A stretch of DNA of 64,000 nucleotides from Bacillus sp. Marseille-Q3570. GTDB taxonomy: Bacteria > Bacillota > Bacilli > Bacillales > Fictibacillaceae. Each line of letters opens with the position of its first letter. Within the stretch, counting starts at the first letter, position 1. This document shows, piece by piece, positions 29,964 to 39,595 of the stretch. Below the pieces are notes generated by a model. The model had not been told where the DNA came from. It saw only the letters and a list, made by a program, of their open reading frames with translations, and made no database searches. The position numbers were made by a program, and so were the translations under genes. The stretch lies in NCBI RefSeq assembly GCF_946151055.1, contig NZ_CAMGYZ010000008.1, forward strand, positions 124,001-188,000, in the 5' to 3' direction.

Positions 29964-31055
29964 ATGAAAAAGCGTTATGGGTTATTGATGTCTATGGTTT
30001 TAGCGGCTGGAACATTACTTTCGGCTTGCGGCAGTGATGAAGCTGCCTCAGGGGATAAGAAAGATGACGGCTTTAAAGTCGCAATGGTAACAGACACTGG
30101 CGGAGTAGACGATAAGTCGTTCAACCAATCTGCTTGGGAAGGCCTTGAAGCATTTGGTGATGAAAACGACCTGGAAGAGAAAAAAGGATACAAATACTTG
30201 CAATCAGAAAAACAAAGTGACTACCGTCCGAACTTGAACAACTTGGTCCGTCAAAATTATGATTTGATTTACGGAATCGGCTTCTTGATGCAAGAAGACA
30301 TTCAAAAAGTCGCACAACAACAAAAGGATGCACAATTTGCACTTGTCGATAGCGTAGCTGTTGATGAAGATGGAAATCCGCTTGAAAATGTAGCAAGTAT
30401 CACGTTTAAAGAGCATCAAGGATCCTTCCTCGTTGGATTGGTAGCTGGATTGCAAACGAAAACGAATAAAGTCGGGTTCATCGGCGGTGTAGAAAGTGAA
30501 CTTATTTCTAAATTTGAGAATGGTTTCCTTGCGGGCGTTTTGACTGCAAATCCGAATGCTGAAGTACTCACTCAATATGCTGGGGATTTCAACGACGCTG
30601 CTAAAGGTGCCACGATTGCTTCAGCTTTATATGGTAAAGATGTAGACGTTATTTATCATGCAGCAGGAGGAACTGGTGCAGGGGTGTTCACCGAAGCAAT
30701 CAACCGTAAGAAGAACGGTGAAGATGTATGGGTGATCGGAGTCGACCGTGACCAATTCGAAGAAGGAATCTATGACAAAGCGAACAACAAAAGTGTAACC
30801 CTTACTTCCATGGTAAAACGTGTAGACACAGCTGTATTTGAAGTTTCTTCTCAAACGAAAGATGGAAACTTCCCGGGTGGGAAAATCGTCGAATTCGGTC
30901 TTGAAGAAAATGGAGTAGGTATCGCTCCAACAGAAGATAACGTTACAGAAGAGTCACTGAATATGGTTAAAGAATATAAAGAGAAAATCGTTGCAGGTGA
31001 AATTGAAGTACCTAAGACAGAGGAAGAATACGAAGCATTCAAAAGCGAAAAGTAA
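29964..31055 (+). CDS. nupN: BMP/PnrA-family substrate-binding lipoprotein of a nucleoside ABC importer
   Basis: Membrane-anchored extracellular receptor, 363 residues. Type II signal peptide with lipobox LLSAC (Cys about residue 22). The mature part has BMP-family hallmarks: AMVTDTGGVDDKSFNQSAWEG at the N-terminus, YGIGFLMQEDI, KVGFIGGVES and VIGVDRDQFEEG. I start at the ATG at 29964 because the gggggaa SD is too close to the ATG at 29955. Homologues bind purine nucleosides; NupN of the B. subtilis guanosine system is the closest functional analogue, though orthology is inferred. A stem-loop follows and probably raises its level over the other operon genes. Confidence 0.88.
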   Translation: MKKRYGLLMSMVLAAGTLLSACGSDEAASGDKKDDGFKVAMVTDTGGVDDKSFNQSAWEGLEAFGDENDLEEKKGYKYLQSEKQSDYRPNLNNLVRQNYDLIYGIGFLMQEDIQKVAQQQKDAQFALVDSVAVDEDGNPLENVASITFKEHQGSFLVGLVAGLQTKTNKVGFIGGVESELISKFENGFLAGVLTANPNAEVLTQYAGDFNDAAKGATIASALYGKDVDVIYHAAGGTGAGVFTEAINRKKNGEDVWVIGVDRDQFEEGIYDKANNKSVTLTSMVKRVDTAVFEVSSQTKDGNFPGGKIVEFGLEENGVGIAPTEDNVTEESLNMVKEYKEKIVAGEIEVPKTEEEYEAFKSEK

Positions 31056-31072
31056 TCTATAGCTCTATACAG

Positions 31073-31110
31073 AGGGGTTGACCCATCATTCTTTGAGTCA
31101 ACCCCTTTAT
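31073..31110 (+). terminator. Intra-operon terminator-like hairpin after the binding protein
   Basis: A perfect ten-bp stem, AGGGGTTGAC (31073-31082) with GTCAACCCCT (31097-31106), then ttatttatg. It lies between nupN and nupO, a common arrangement that lets the receptor be made in excess. Confidence 0.82.
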
Positions 31111-31300
31111 TTATGCAATTGAACAGTTTGCCATTCTTTTGATGATCGACTCATCCAGAATACCCTTGTGTTCTTGAGTGTACCAAAGGTATGTCAGATA
31201 CTTACCAGACTCCCTTGTTACACTTAAGAGCCTTTTGAGGATATAAGAAAGATGCTGTTCAGCCTTTGCAAACGCAACAACATAGTAGGAGTGATGACAG

Positions 31301-32827
31301 TTGGAATACGTCATTGAAATGCGGGACATCCGCAAAGAGTTTCCTGGCATAGTAGCCAATGACAACATAACATTACAGGTTCAAAAGGGTGAAATCCATG
31401 CATTGTTAGGAGAAAACGGTGCAGGGAAATCAACATTGATGAACGTACTGTTCGGCCTGTATCAGCCCGAAAAAGGTGAAATACGTGTACGCGGTGAAAA
31501 GGTGGAGATCACAGATCCGAACATCGCAAACAATTTGGGGATCGGTATGGTCCATCAGCATTTTATGCTCGTAGAAAACTTTACTGTTACTGAGAATATC
31601 GTCCTTGGACAAGAACCGAAACGGCGCGCACAGGTCGATATCAAATCAGCAGCAAAGAAGGTAGAAGAAATATCCAGACAATATGGATTACGAGTAGATC
31701 CATATGCCAAAATCGAGGATATTTCCGTAGGGATGCAACAGCGTGTGGAGATTTTAAAAACGTTATACCGTGGTGCGGAAATTCTGATCTTTGATGAACC
31801 GACAGCTGTGTTGACACCTCAGGAAATAAAAGAGTTGACCCAAATCATGAAACGTCTGATTGCTGAAGGGAAATCAATCATTCTGATCACCCATAAGTTG
31901 AAGGAGATTATGGAAGTTTGTGATCGTTGTACGGTCATCCGCCGGGGTAAAGGAATCGGTACTGTGAATGTAGCAGATACGAATCGTGAAGAATTAGCTT
32001 CGATGATGGTTGGACGCAATGTATCGTTCACCACGAAGAAAGAAAAAGGAAATCCTCAACACGACGTTCTTGAGATAAAAAGCCTTGTAGTGAAAGATAC
32101 TCGAGGAGTACCAGCTGTCAACGGTTTGGATTTGACCATTCGCGCAGGGGAAATCATTGGAATTGCTGGTGTAGATGGCAACGGTCAAACGGAATTGATT
32201 GAAGCGATTACAGGCTTGCGTAAAGCAGACAGTGGAGAGATTCGGTTGAATGGTAAAGAAATAACCAATCTCAAACCACGTAAGGTCACTGAATCAGGGA
32301 TTGGCCATATACCTCAGGACCGTCACAAACACGGTCTGGTTCTTGATTTTTCTATCGGTGAAAATATCGTGTTGCAAACCTACTATCAAAAACCATATTC
32401 CAAATACAAACAACTGAAAGCAACAGAAATTTTCAAAAAAGCAGAACAGTTGATTGAGCAGTTCGATGTACGGACGCCGAGTGTATATACCCAGGCGAGG
32501 GCTTTATCCGGTGGAAATCAACAAAAAGCGATCATCGCTCGTGAAGTGGATCGTAGCCCTGATCTCCTTATTGCCGCACAGCCGACACGGGGACTGGACG
32601 TTGGAGCGATTGAATTCATCCATTCCAAGCTTATTGAAGAAAGAGATGCCAATAAAGCTGTATTGCTCATTTCATTTGAACTTGAAGAAATCAGGAATGT
32701 TAGTGATCGGATCGCTGTCATATATGAAGGGAAAATCATAGCCATCGTCGATCCGGAAGAGGTCACAGAACAAGATTTAGGATTACTTATGGCTGGATCG
32801 ACACAGACAGTGAAGGAGGAGAAGTAA
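31301..32827 (+). CDS. nupO: Nucleoside ABC importer, double ATPase subunit
   Basis: 508-residue cytoplasmic protein with two ABC domains. The first has Walker A GENGAGKSTLMNVL and Walker B ILIFDEPTAVL. The second has a degenerate Walker A (GVDGNGQTEL), signature LSGGNQQKAIIARE and AAQPTRGLDVGAIE, as usual in sugar/nucleoside importers of this class. TTG start with aggagtg upstream. Followed with no gap by the two permease genes. Confidence 0.93.
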   Translation: MEYVIEMRDIRKEFPGIVANDNITLQVQKGEIHALLGENGAGKSTLMNVLFGLYQPEKGEIRVRGEKVEITDPNIANNLGIGMVHQHFMLVENFTVTENIVLGQEPKRRAQVDIKSAAKKVEEISRQYGLRVDPYAKIEDISVGMQQRVEILKTLYRGAEILIFDEPTAVLTPQEIKELTQIMKRLIAEGKSIILITHKLKEIMEVCDRCTVIRRGKGIGTVNVADTNREELASMMVGRNVSFTTKKEKGNPQHDVLEIKSLVVKDTRGVPAVNGLDLTIRAGEIIGIAGVDGNGQTELIEAITGLRKADSGEIRLNGKEITNLKPRKVTESGIGHIPQDRHKHGLVLDFSIGENIVLQTYYQKPYSKYKQLKATEIFKKAEQLIEQFDVRTPSVYTQARALSGGNQQKAIIAREVDRSPDLLIAAQPTRGLDVGAIEFIHSKLIEERDANKAVLLISFELEEIRNVSDRIAVIYEGKIIAIVDPEEVTEQDLGLLMAGSTQTVKEEK

Positions 32828-33883
32828 GTGAAACTGCAAAAAATACTATTCAAACTCAGTGTTCCTATCATTGCAGTTGCACTGGGTCTTCTCGTCGGTG
32901 GAATCATCATGGTTACAAGTGGATTTGATCCACTGCTGGCATACTCCTCTCTGTTCAGTGTCATTTTCACAGATCCATATTATATCGGAGAAACAGTCAG
33001 ACAGATGTCACCGTTGATTTTATCAGGAATTGCTGTCGCATTCGCTTTCAGAACCGGCTTGTTTAACATCGGTGTAGAAGGTCAGCTATTAGTAGGATGG
33101 CTCGCTTCCGTTTATGTTGGAATCGCAGTTGAAGGGGTACCTGCATTCATCCATATTCCGCTCGCTATCATTGCGGCAGCAGTTGCTGGGGCGTTATGGG
33201 GACTTGTACCTGGGTTTTTGAAAGCAAGATTCAGAGTTCATGAAGTCATCACCACGATCATGATGAACTATGTAGCTTTACATGTCACTAACGCAATCAT
33301 TCGAACTCATTTGTTAGCGCCAGGAGAACGGACTGAAGATATCCAATCTTCAGCTTCATTATCATCACTGTTCTTACAAGAAATAACGGATTTTTCGAGG
33401 TTACACTATGGAATCATCGTGGCCATATTGGCTGCGATATTGATGTGGTACTTGTTATGGAAGACGACGACTGGATACGAACTGCGTGCAGTCGGATTCA
33501 ACCAGCATGCTTCTGACTATGCAGGAATCAATGTTTCGAAGAACATCATCTTATCCATGTGCATTTCAGGTGGATTTGCTGGTGTTGCAGGTGCCATGGA
33601 AGGTCTTGGTACGTATCAATATATGACAATTAATGCTGCCTTTACTGGTGTCGGGTTTGATGGAATCGCTGTAGCGCTTCTTGGAGCAAATAGTGCGATT
33701 GGAATCATCCTTGCCGCGGCTCTTTTCGGAGGATTGAAAATCGGAGCATTGAATATGCAGGCGATGGCGCAAGTCCCTCCTGAATTGATCACAATTGTCA
33801 TTTCACTGATCATCTTTTTCGTAGCTTCAAGCTATCTTGTCTACTGGCTGCGGAACCGGATTAACAGAAGGGGGAAAATCTAG
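32828..33883 (+). CDS. nupP: Nucleoside ABC importer permease subunit 1
   Basis: 351-residue integral membrane protein of the branched-chain amino acid/ribose type permease family, with about nine to ten hydrophobic segments. Segments FRTGLFNIGVEGQLLVGWLA and GLGTYQYMTINAAFTGVGFDGIAVALLG are characteristic. GTG start two bases after the nupO stop, RBS aaggagg within the end of nupO. Confidence 0.92.
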   Translation: MKLQKILFKLSVPIIAVALGLLVGGIIMVTSGFDPLLAYSSLFSVIFTDPYYIGETVRQMSPLILSGIAVAFAFRTGLFNIGVEGQLLVGWLASVYVGIAVEGVPAFIHIPLAIIAAAVAGALWGLVPGFLKARFRVHEVITTIMMNYVALHVTNAIIRTHLLAPGERTEDIQSSASLSSLFLQEITDFSRLHYGIIVAILAAILMWYLLWKTTTGYELRAVGFNQHASDYAGINVSKNIILSMCISGGFAGVAGAMEGLGTYQYMTINAAFTGVGFDGIAVALLGANSAIGIILAAALFGGLKIGALNMQAMAQVPPELITIVISLIIFFVASSYLVYWLRNRINRRGKI

Positions 33884-34846
33884 ATGGATCTCATGCAGAT
33901 ATTACAAATCATCATACCCACAGCCATCTTTGCTGCCGCCCCTTTGATTCTGACTGCACTTGGTGGAGTTTTCAGTGAACGATCCGGAGTTGTCAATATC
34001 GGTTTGGAAGGGCTCATGATGATGGGAGCGTTTGTCGGAGCCGTTTTCACGTTCTATGGAGAGACATGGGGGTTTGGTAGTGCGTCACCTTGGTTCTCTT
34101 TCCTGGTCGCAATCGTAATTGGAGCGATTTTCTCACTGTTGCACGCAGTTGCAAGCATTTCGTTCCGTGCTGACCAGGTCGTCAGCGGCGTAGCTTTGAA
34201 TTTTTTAGCAGCTGGTTTGACGCTTTTCCTAGTAAAGAAAATCTTTGATGCTGGTCAAACACCATATTTGAACGAACGGATTTTCAAGTCGGATATTCCG
34301 ATACTTTCTGATATCCCTTTTATCGGTCCATTACTTTTCGGGGATGCTTATATAACCTCATTCTTAGCTGTGGCACTGGCTTTCGTTGTCTGGTTCGTCG
34401 TGTTTAAAACACCATTCGGCCTTCGTCTACGTGCGGTCGGCGAACATCCGATGGCTGCAGATACAATGGGAATCAATGTAACGAAAATGCGTTACATTGC
34501 AGTTATGCTGAGTGGTGCTTTCGCAGGGCTTGGTGGTGCGGTTTACGCAACCTCCATTAGTGGGAACTTCACACACTCTACGATCGCAGGGCAAGGATTC
34601 ATGGCCCTTGCAGCTATGATCTTTGGAAAGTGGCACCCGCTTGGCGCATTAGGTGCAGCATTGTTCTTCGGGTTTGCCCAATCATTGAGCATTACCGGGC
34701 AACAAATACCATTGCTGAAAGAAATACCACACGTCATTTTGCTCATTTCACCATATGTGCTGACAATACTTGCGCTAGCAGGTTTCGTTGGCCGTGCAGA
34801 CGCACCTAAAGCAATCGGAAAACCATACGAAAAAGGAAAACGATAA
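33884..34846 (+). CDS. nupQ: Nucleoside ABC importer permease subunit 2
   Basis: 320-residue permease partner with family segments SGVVNIGLEGLMMMGAFVG and GQGFMALAAMIFGKWHP. The ATG directly follows the nupP TAG; RBS aaggggg. Last gene of the importer operon; a terminator follows at once, so the operon is binding protein-ATPase-permease-permease. Confidence 0.92.
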   Translation: MDLMQILQIIIPTAIFAAAPLILTALGGVFSERSGVVNIGLEGLMMMGAFVGAVFTFYGETWGFGSASPWFSFLVAIVIGAIFSLLHAVASISFRADQVVSGVALNFLAAGLTLFLVKKIFDAGQTPYLNERIFKSDIPILSDIPFIGPLLFGDAYITSFLAVALAFVVWFVVFKTPFGLRLRAVGEHPMAADTMGINVTKMRYIAVMLSGAFAGLGGAVYATSISGNFTHSTIAGQGFMALAAMIFGKWHPLGALGAALFFGFAQSLSITGQQIPLLKEIPHVILLISPYVLTILALAGFVGRADAPKAIGKPYEKGKR

Positions 34847-34852
34847 CGAATA

Positions 34853-34888
34853 GAGAACTTCTCATAGTATGAGGAGTTCTTTTTTAGG
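34853..34888 (+). terminator. Terminator of the nucleoside importer operon
   Basis: AGAACTtCTCATA pairs with ATGAGgAGTTCT around a short loop, then tttttt. Confidence 0.88.
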
Positions 34889-34913
34889 ATTGCAATGAAA
34901 TATTTTTGATTTT

Positions 34914-35236
34914 GGCTCTTTTCTATAAGTTTGTTGCTTTTGAGTCATTTTTAAAAATTACTTTGTGCAAGTTGGTTGGAGAGCAAGGTGCGGGACTCCT
35001 CGAAAATGAAATCGCATTTTCTTCGTGCGATGTAACGCTGTCGAAGCTTTCCTTGTCCTGCGGGCTCACCGCACGCCCCGCGGAAAGCGAGCATCCTGGA
35101 GCGGAAATCAACGACTTTTAAAGAAAACTTGGCGAGACCAAGCCTTTTGTAGGTCGAGCCTTAGTTGCCCTTATACTGAAGAAAGTATTTTATACTTTCT
35201 TTAAGTGCAAGAGCAACAAAACTAGCGAAAACATCC
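34914..35236 (+). mobile_element. MITE-like element, copy 2 (323 bp)
   Basis: Same family and orientation as the copy at 28373. Left end GGCTCTTTTCTATAAG and right end reverse complement GGATGTTTTCGCTAG lead into a shared TTGTTGCTyTTG core. Compared with copy 1 it lacks the central insert: the two are colinear up to TTTCCTTGTCCTGCGGG and resume at CTCACCGCACGCCCCG. It contains the GAAGAAAGTA/TACTTTCTT hairpin near its right end. The rest of the 618-base gap (35237-35450) shows nothing I can name. Confidence 0.75.
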
Positions 35237-35464
35237 TTTAATATTAATGGCTGAAATTTTCTTTAAGGCGAAATGCACGTCACTTCAGCGGGAACAGCGA
35301 GACGAGTCCTCCTAACAAAAAAGTATATGTATAGCGATTACAATTAGCTTGCCTTCCGTTATGAAATTCTCATGAAAGAGTATTATAATGATGAGTGTTT
35401 CATGTTTCGTGGAAAAATGGGGTAAGCTATCAACAGAAAACCTGGCAAAGGAGAGGTTGAAGAT

Positions 35465-36745
35465 ATGACAAGGATAACAGAACCTCGAGTGGTATCTAAT
35501 GAAGGGTATACACTGCATCTGATTGAAACAGAAAAATATAAGACAACGACGATTTCCATCCAGATAAAACGTAAGATTGAAGAAGAGAACGTAACAAAAA
35601 GAGCATTGTTAGCGCAAGTCTTGAAAGCTGGCACGAAATCCTATCCATCATCTTTACATATCCATCGCCTATTGGAAGATATGTACGGTGCGGGTTTTGT
35701 AACTTCTGTCGCAAAAAAAGGGGATTATCAGATCATCACGATCCGTATGGATGTTTCGAATGAAAAGTTTTTGCTGGACAATACACAACTTCTGGATCAG
35801 TCCCTTGAGTTCTTATCTGAAGTGATGTTGCAGCCATTGAGCGATGGTACGAAATTCGATGAGAATAATGTGAGAAAAGAAAAACGAGTCTTGAAACAGA
35901 AAATCCAATCGATCTATGATGATAAAATGCGTTTTGCGAATAAACGCCTTGTTGAAGAAATGTTCAAAGGCCGCCCGTATGCACAACATGCCTATGGGAA
36001 AGAAGAAGAGGTCGATGCCATTACTGCAGAAGAACTTTTCAACTATTATAAGGATGTAATGAATAAAGATGAAATCGATATCTATATCGTCGGCGACATC
36101 GATGGAGTGGAAGTGGAGCGTAAAGTTCTCTCAAGACTCGAACTGAGTGAACGAGTCAATGCGGATGAATCACCTTCCTCAGAAATCGATAACAGGACAC
36201 AGGAAAATGTTGTTTTTGATGAACAGGACATTAAACAAGGAAAGCTCCATATCGGATATCGGACATCAATTACCTTTTCCGACCCAGCGTATTATGCCAT
36301 TCAGGTCTTCAATGGAATATTCGGTGGATTTTCACATTCAAAATTGTTTATCAATGTCCGTGAAAAGGCGAGTCTAGCCTACTATGCAGTTTCAAGGATT
36401 GAAAGCCATGTAGGTGCTTTGTTCGTCATGTCAGGAATCGAATTCAAAAATTATGAAAAAGCGGTTTCGATCATAAAGGAACAAATGGACAAGATGAAGA
36501 ATGGTGATATTTCAGAAGCTGAATTTTCACAGACCAAGGAGATGCTGCGGAATCAACTGCTCGAGTCTGTCGATAACCCGAACAGTTGGGTGGATCTGTT
36601 ATATCATTCGAGAGTAGCCGGCATTGAGCGTTCTATCGATGAGTGGATAGAGGGGATTCAGGCGGTAACGATGGACGATGTCCAGAAAGCTGCCGAAACT
36701 GTAACGCTTGATACGATCTATTTCCTTAAAGGGGAGGGTCAATAA
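35465..36745 (+). CDS. ymfF: M16-family peptidase-like protein YmfF (catalytically degenerate)
   Basis: 426 residues, M16 fold. At the position of the zinc motif the sequence reads HRLLEDMYGAGF, so HxxEH is missing and the protein is probably inactive. It is followed two bases later by ymfH, which has the intact motif; degenerate/active M16 pairs forming heterodimers are a known pattern, and that is my inference here. ATG start with ggagagg upstream. Confidence 0.92.
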   Translation: MTRITEPRVVSNEGYTLHLIETEKYKTTTISIQIKRKIEEENVTKRALLAQVLKAGTKSYPSSLHIHRLLEDMYGAGFVTSVAKKGDYQIITIRMDVSNEKFLLDNTQLLDQSLEFLSEVMLQPLSDGTKFDENNVRKEKRVLKQKIQSIYDDKMRFANKRLVEEMFKGRPYAQHAYGKEEEVDAITAEELFNYYKDVMNKDEIDIYIVGDIDGVEVERKVLSRLELSERVNADESPSSEIDNRTQENVVFDEQDIKQGKLHIGYRTSITFSDPAYYAIQVFNGIFGGFSHSKLFINVREKASLAYYAVSRIESHVGALFVMSGIEFKNYEKAVSIIKEQMDKMKNGDISEAEFSQTKEMLRNQLLESVDNPNSWVDLLYHSRVAGIERSIDEWIEGIQAVTMDDVQKAAETVTLDTIYFLKGEGQ

Positions 36746-36747
36746 CC

Positions 36748-38037
36748 ATGAAAGAAACGTATTTTGATCAACTGCAAGAAACCCTTTATTCCGAAACATT
36801 AGACAATGGACTCCAGGTATATGTTTTACCGAAAAAAGGCTTTAATAAGACGTATGCAACCTTTACGACCAAATATGGTTCAGTCGATAACCATTTCACA
36901 CCGATGGGTTCGGATGAGCCTGTCAAAGTTCCTGATGGCATCGCTCATTTTCTCGAACATAAATTGTTTGAAAAAGAGCACGGGGATGTTTTCCAGGATT
37001 TTAGTAAACAAGGCGCATCCGCTAATGCTTTCACATCTTTTACAAGAACGGCATATCTTTTCTCCAGTACATCAAATGTGAAGGAAAATTTGAAGACATT
37101 GATCGATTTTGTGCAAGCCCCTTATTTCACTGAAAAGACGGTAGAGAAAGAAAAAGGGATCATCGGACAGGAAATCGAGATGTATGATGATAATCCCGAT
37201 TGGCGTGTATACTTCGGGGTGATCGAAAACATGTTCCATCATCATCCCGTAAAAATTGATATTGCGGGTACCGTTCCTTCCATAGCAAAGATTACAAAAG
37301 ATTCACTTTACACATGCTACGAAACTTTTTACCATCCAAGCAACATGCTCTTATTTGTCGTCGGCAATATCGATGTCAAAGAAATCATGGGTCTCGTAAA
37401 AGAGAATCAGGACGGTAAAGATTTTGCTGCACCTGAAAAAATCGAGCGTTTTTTTGAAGATGAACCCCCTGAAGTCGCAAAAAAGAAATCAGTCATTAAA
37501 ATGACTGTACAAACACCGAAGTGTATGGTTGGGTTCAAAGCGGCGACCCCTAAACGTTCAGGTGATGAACGCCTTAAATATGAACTAAGCATGAACCTTC
37601 TGCTCGATTATTTGTTCGGCCAAAGTTCGGATAATTATGAGGAATTATACGATGAAGGCTTGATCGATCAATCATTCTCGTTCGATTATACAGAGGAATC
37701 CGATTTCGGTTTCTCACTCATAGGGGGAGAAACAAGCGATCCGGATCGTTTGACAGAACGTATTTTTGAAATGATCGAGATGACCAAATCAAAAGGGATC
37801 GATGCAGACTCAATCGAACGTTTGAAGAAAAAGAAAATGGGCAGTTTCCTGAGATCGATGAATTCTCCAGAATATATCGCCAATCAATTCACCCGTTTCC
37901 AATTCGGAGATATGAATCTTTTCAATGTCATTGAGATGTATGCGAAGATCACACCTGATGATCTCCAAACGATAATGAATGATCACTTTAGGGAAAAAGC
38001 TTTTACAAGCTGTCAGGTACGACCAAAAAGCAGTTGA
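36748..38037 (+). CDS. ymfH: M16-family zinc protease YmfH
   Basis: 429 residues with the inverted zinc motif HFLEH at residues 67-71 and the downstream glutamate region GIIGQEIEMYDDNPDW, so an active M16 peptidase is expected. RBS aaggggagg within the last codons of ymfF. Forms a likely pair with YmfF. The peptide substrate is not known. Confidence 0.95.
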   Translation: MKETYFDQLQETLYSETLDNGLQVYVLPKKGFNKTYATFTTKYGSVDNHFTPMGSDEPVKVPDGIAHFLEHKLFEKEHGDVFQDFSKQGASANAFTSFTRTAYLFSSTSNVKENLKTLIDFVQAPYFTEKTVEKEKGIIGQEIEMYDDNPDWRVYFGVIENMFHHHPVKIDIAGTVPSIAKITKDSLYTCYETFYHPSNMLLFVVGNIDVKEIMGLVKENQDGKDFAAPEKIERFFEDEPPEVAKKKSVIKMTVQTPKCMVGFKAATPKRSGDERLKYELSMNLLLDYLFGQSSDNYEELYDEGLIDQSFSFDYTEESDFGFSLIGGETSDPDRLTERIFEMIEMTKSKGIDADSIERLKKKKMGSFLRSMNSPEYIANQFTRFQFGDMNLFNVIEMYAKITPDDLQTIMNDHFREKAFTSCQVRPKSS

Positions 38038-38046
38038 AAATAAAAA

Positions 38047-38098
38047 CGGGAGAAGTGAGGCTGACTGGTAAAGTCAGTCTCTGCTTTATGTCTCCCGG
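38047..38098 (+). terminator. Nested hairpin between ymfH and ymfI
   Basis: An inner stem, GAGGCTGACT (38057-38066) with AGTCAGTCTC (38072-38081), has a tgctttatg tail and lies inside an outer CGGGAG (38047) / CTCCCG (38092) pair. The inner stem is a plausible partial terminator; the alternative outer pairing is unusual. Confidence 0.6.
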
Positions 38099-38138
38099 AA
38101 TTGAAATATTCAACACAATCTCAGTTGGGAGGGGTTCT

Positions 38139-38861
38139 ATGAAATCCTATGCCTTAGTCACTGGCGCAAGTGGGGAAATCGGACAAGCAATTGCCCGGGA
38201 ATTGGCTTCTCAAGGGTACAACTTGTATCTGCATTATTATCAGAATAAAGAAGCTGTTGAAAAACTACAGATGGAACTGGCGTCATCGATCGAATGTAAA
38301 TTGCTCAATGCGAATTTAGCTGTACCGGAAGGACCAGGAATCTTAACCGAACAAATCAAAACTCCTGTCGATGTACTCGTTTATAATTGCGGTAGTTCGC
38401 ATACCGGCCTGATAACGGATGTTTCTCAAAAGGAACTTGATGGGATGGTGCAGCTTCAATTAAAAAGCCCGTTCCAGCTCATACAACAACTTCTACCTTT
38501 GATGATCGAAAGGAAAAAAGGTTCGATCGTCATGATCACTTCGATATGGGGACAGACAGGTGCATCCTGTGAAGTTCTCTATTCAATGGTGAAAGGAGGT
38601 ATGAACACGATGGTAAAAGCACTATCCAAAGAATTGGCACCGAGTGGGATCCGAGTCAATGCTGTCGCTCCTGGAATCATCGCAACGAAAATGAATGAAC
38701 ATCTTTCTGATGAAGAGATGGAAGCGATCTCAGAGGAAATACCGATTGGACGCTTTGGATTTCCGGCAGAAGTTTCGGATGCGGTAGGTTATTTGGTTTC
38801 CAAAAAATCATCCTATGTGACAGGTCATATCCTCCCGGTCAACGGTGCCTGGTATTGTTAA
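38139..38861 (+). CDS. ymfI: Short-chain dehydrogenase/reductase YmfI
   Basis: 240-residue FabG-like SDR. NAD(P)-binding TGASGEIGQAIARELASQG at the N-terminus; catalytic Ser in MITSIWGQ and the Y-x3-K motif as YSMVK, then RVNAVAPGIIATKM. I start at the ATG at 38139 with gggagggg upstream; the frame is open 35 codons further back, through the hairpin, but no homologue has that extension. Substrate unknown. Confidence 0.94.
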   Translation: MKSYALVTGASGEIGQAIARELASQGYNLYLHYYQNKEAVEKLQMELASSIECKLLNANLAVPEGPGILTEQIKTPVDVLVYNCGSSHTGLITDVSQKELDGMVQLQLKSPFQLIQQLLPLMIERKKGSIVMITSIWGQTGASCEVLYSMVKGGMNTMVKALSKELAPSGIRVNAVAPGIIATKMNEHLSDEEMEAISEEIPIGRFGFPAEVSDAVGYLVSKKSSYVTGHILPVNGAWYC

Positions 38862-39029
38862 ATACTGTTTTCTGAAAGTTGGCACGCTGACCGCACGGAT
38901 TGAATTTCGTATAAATCAATAATATAAACGACATTACTAAAACCCTAGTTGAAAAAACGATGTATACTTTCCACTTTTTGAGACATGATAATGCTTGAAC
39001 GATTTTATTTTTTCTAGGAGGGACTAGAC

Positions 39030-39281
39030 ATGTCTGTTCTTGATAACTGGAATGAGTGGAAAGGCTTCCTCAGTGAACGTTTACAACAAGCAGAGGAAAA
39101 AGGTATGAAGGATGGAGCGATTACAGAAATCGCTACTGAAATCGGAGGATACCTTGCTGATCAAGTTGAACCAAAAAATGCAGAAGAAAAAGTACTTGCA
39201 GACCTTTGGCATGTTGCAAATGAAGAAGAGCGTCATTCAATCGCAAGCATGATGGTCAAGCTTGTACAAGAAAGACGATAG
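39030..39281 (+). CDS. ymfJ: DUF3243 family protein YmfJ
   Basis: 83-residue, mainly helical cytoplasmic protein starting MSVLDNWNEWKGFLSERLQQ and containing VEPKNAEEKVLADLWHVANEEER, the typical DUF3243 segment. RBS taggagg upstream. Function unknown; position between ymfI and ymfK is conserved. Terminated by its own hairpin. Confidence 0.93.
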   Translation: MSVLDNWNEWKGFLSERLQQAEEKGMKDGAITEIATEIGGYLADQVEPKNAEEKVLADLWHVANEEERHSIASMMVKLVQERR

Positions 39282-39290
39282 GTGGAAAAC

Positions 39291-39324
39291 TGGCTGATTC
39301 CAATTAGAGGATCAGCCTTTTTTC
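39291..39324 (+). terminator. Terminator of ymfJ
   Basis: GGCTGATTC (39292-39300) pairs with GATCAGCC (39310-39317), then ttttttcg. Confidence 0.85.
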
Positions 39325-39393
39325 GTATAATCAAGGTAATACTATCATTTTGCTTCATACCTCTTACGAAGCAAAAGCAAAGCTTTCTCGAGG

Positions 39394-39512
39394 AACTAAG
39401 GCAATTCTTTGCACTAGGTTTAAGACTTGCCAAGTTTTCTTTACACCTCATGGCATAAGTGCAACTAAGGCAATTCTTTGCACTAGGTTTAAGACTTGCC
39501 AAGTTTTCTTTA
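39394..39512 (-). repeat. Exact 50-bp direct repeat, diverged fragment of the MITE-like family
   Basis: The 50 bases at 39394-39443 are identical to 39463-39512 (69-base spacing). Both resemble the reverse complement of the right part of the elements at 28373, 34914 and 45067 (AACTAAGGC ... GCCAAGTTTTCTTTA), and the bases just before the second copy (cataagtgc) match the element too. So this is a partly duplicated remnant in inverted orientation. It occupies most of the 314-base gap before ymfK. Confidence 0.75.
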
Positions 39513-39595
39513 ATTTTACTTTTCTTAATGTAGAAAATCATTTATCATTAGAGAAAAGGATGTCGGATATTGGTGAACAGCGAAGGAGATGACTA

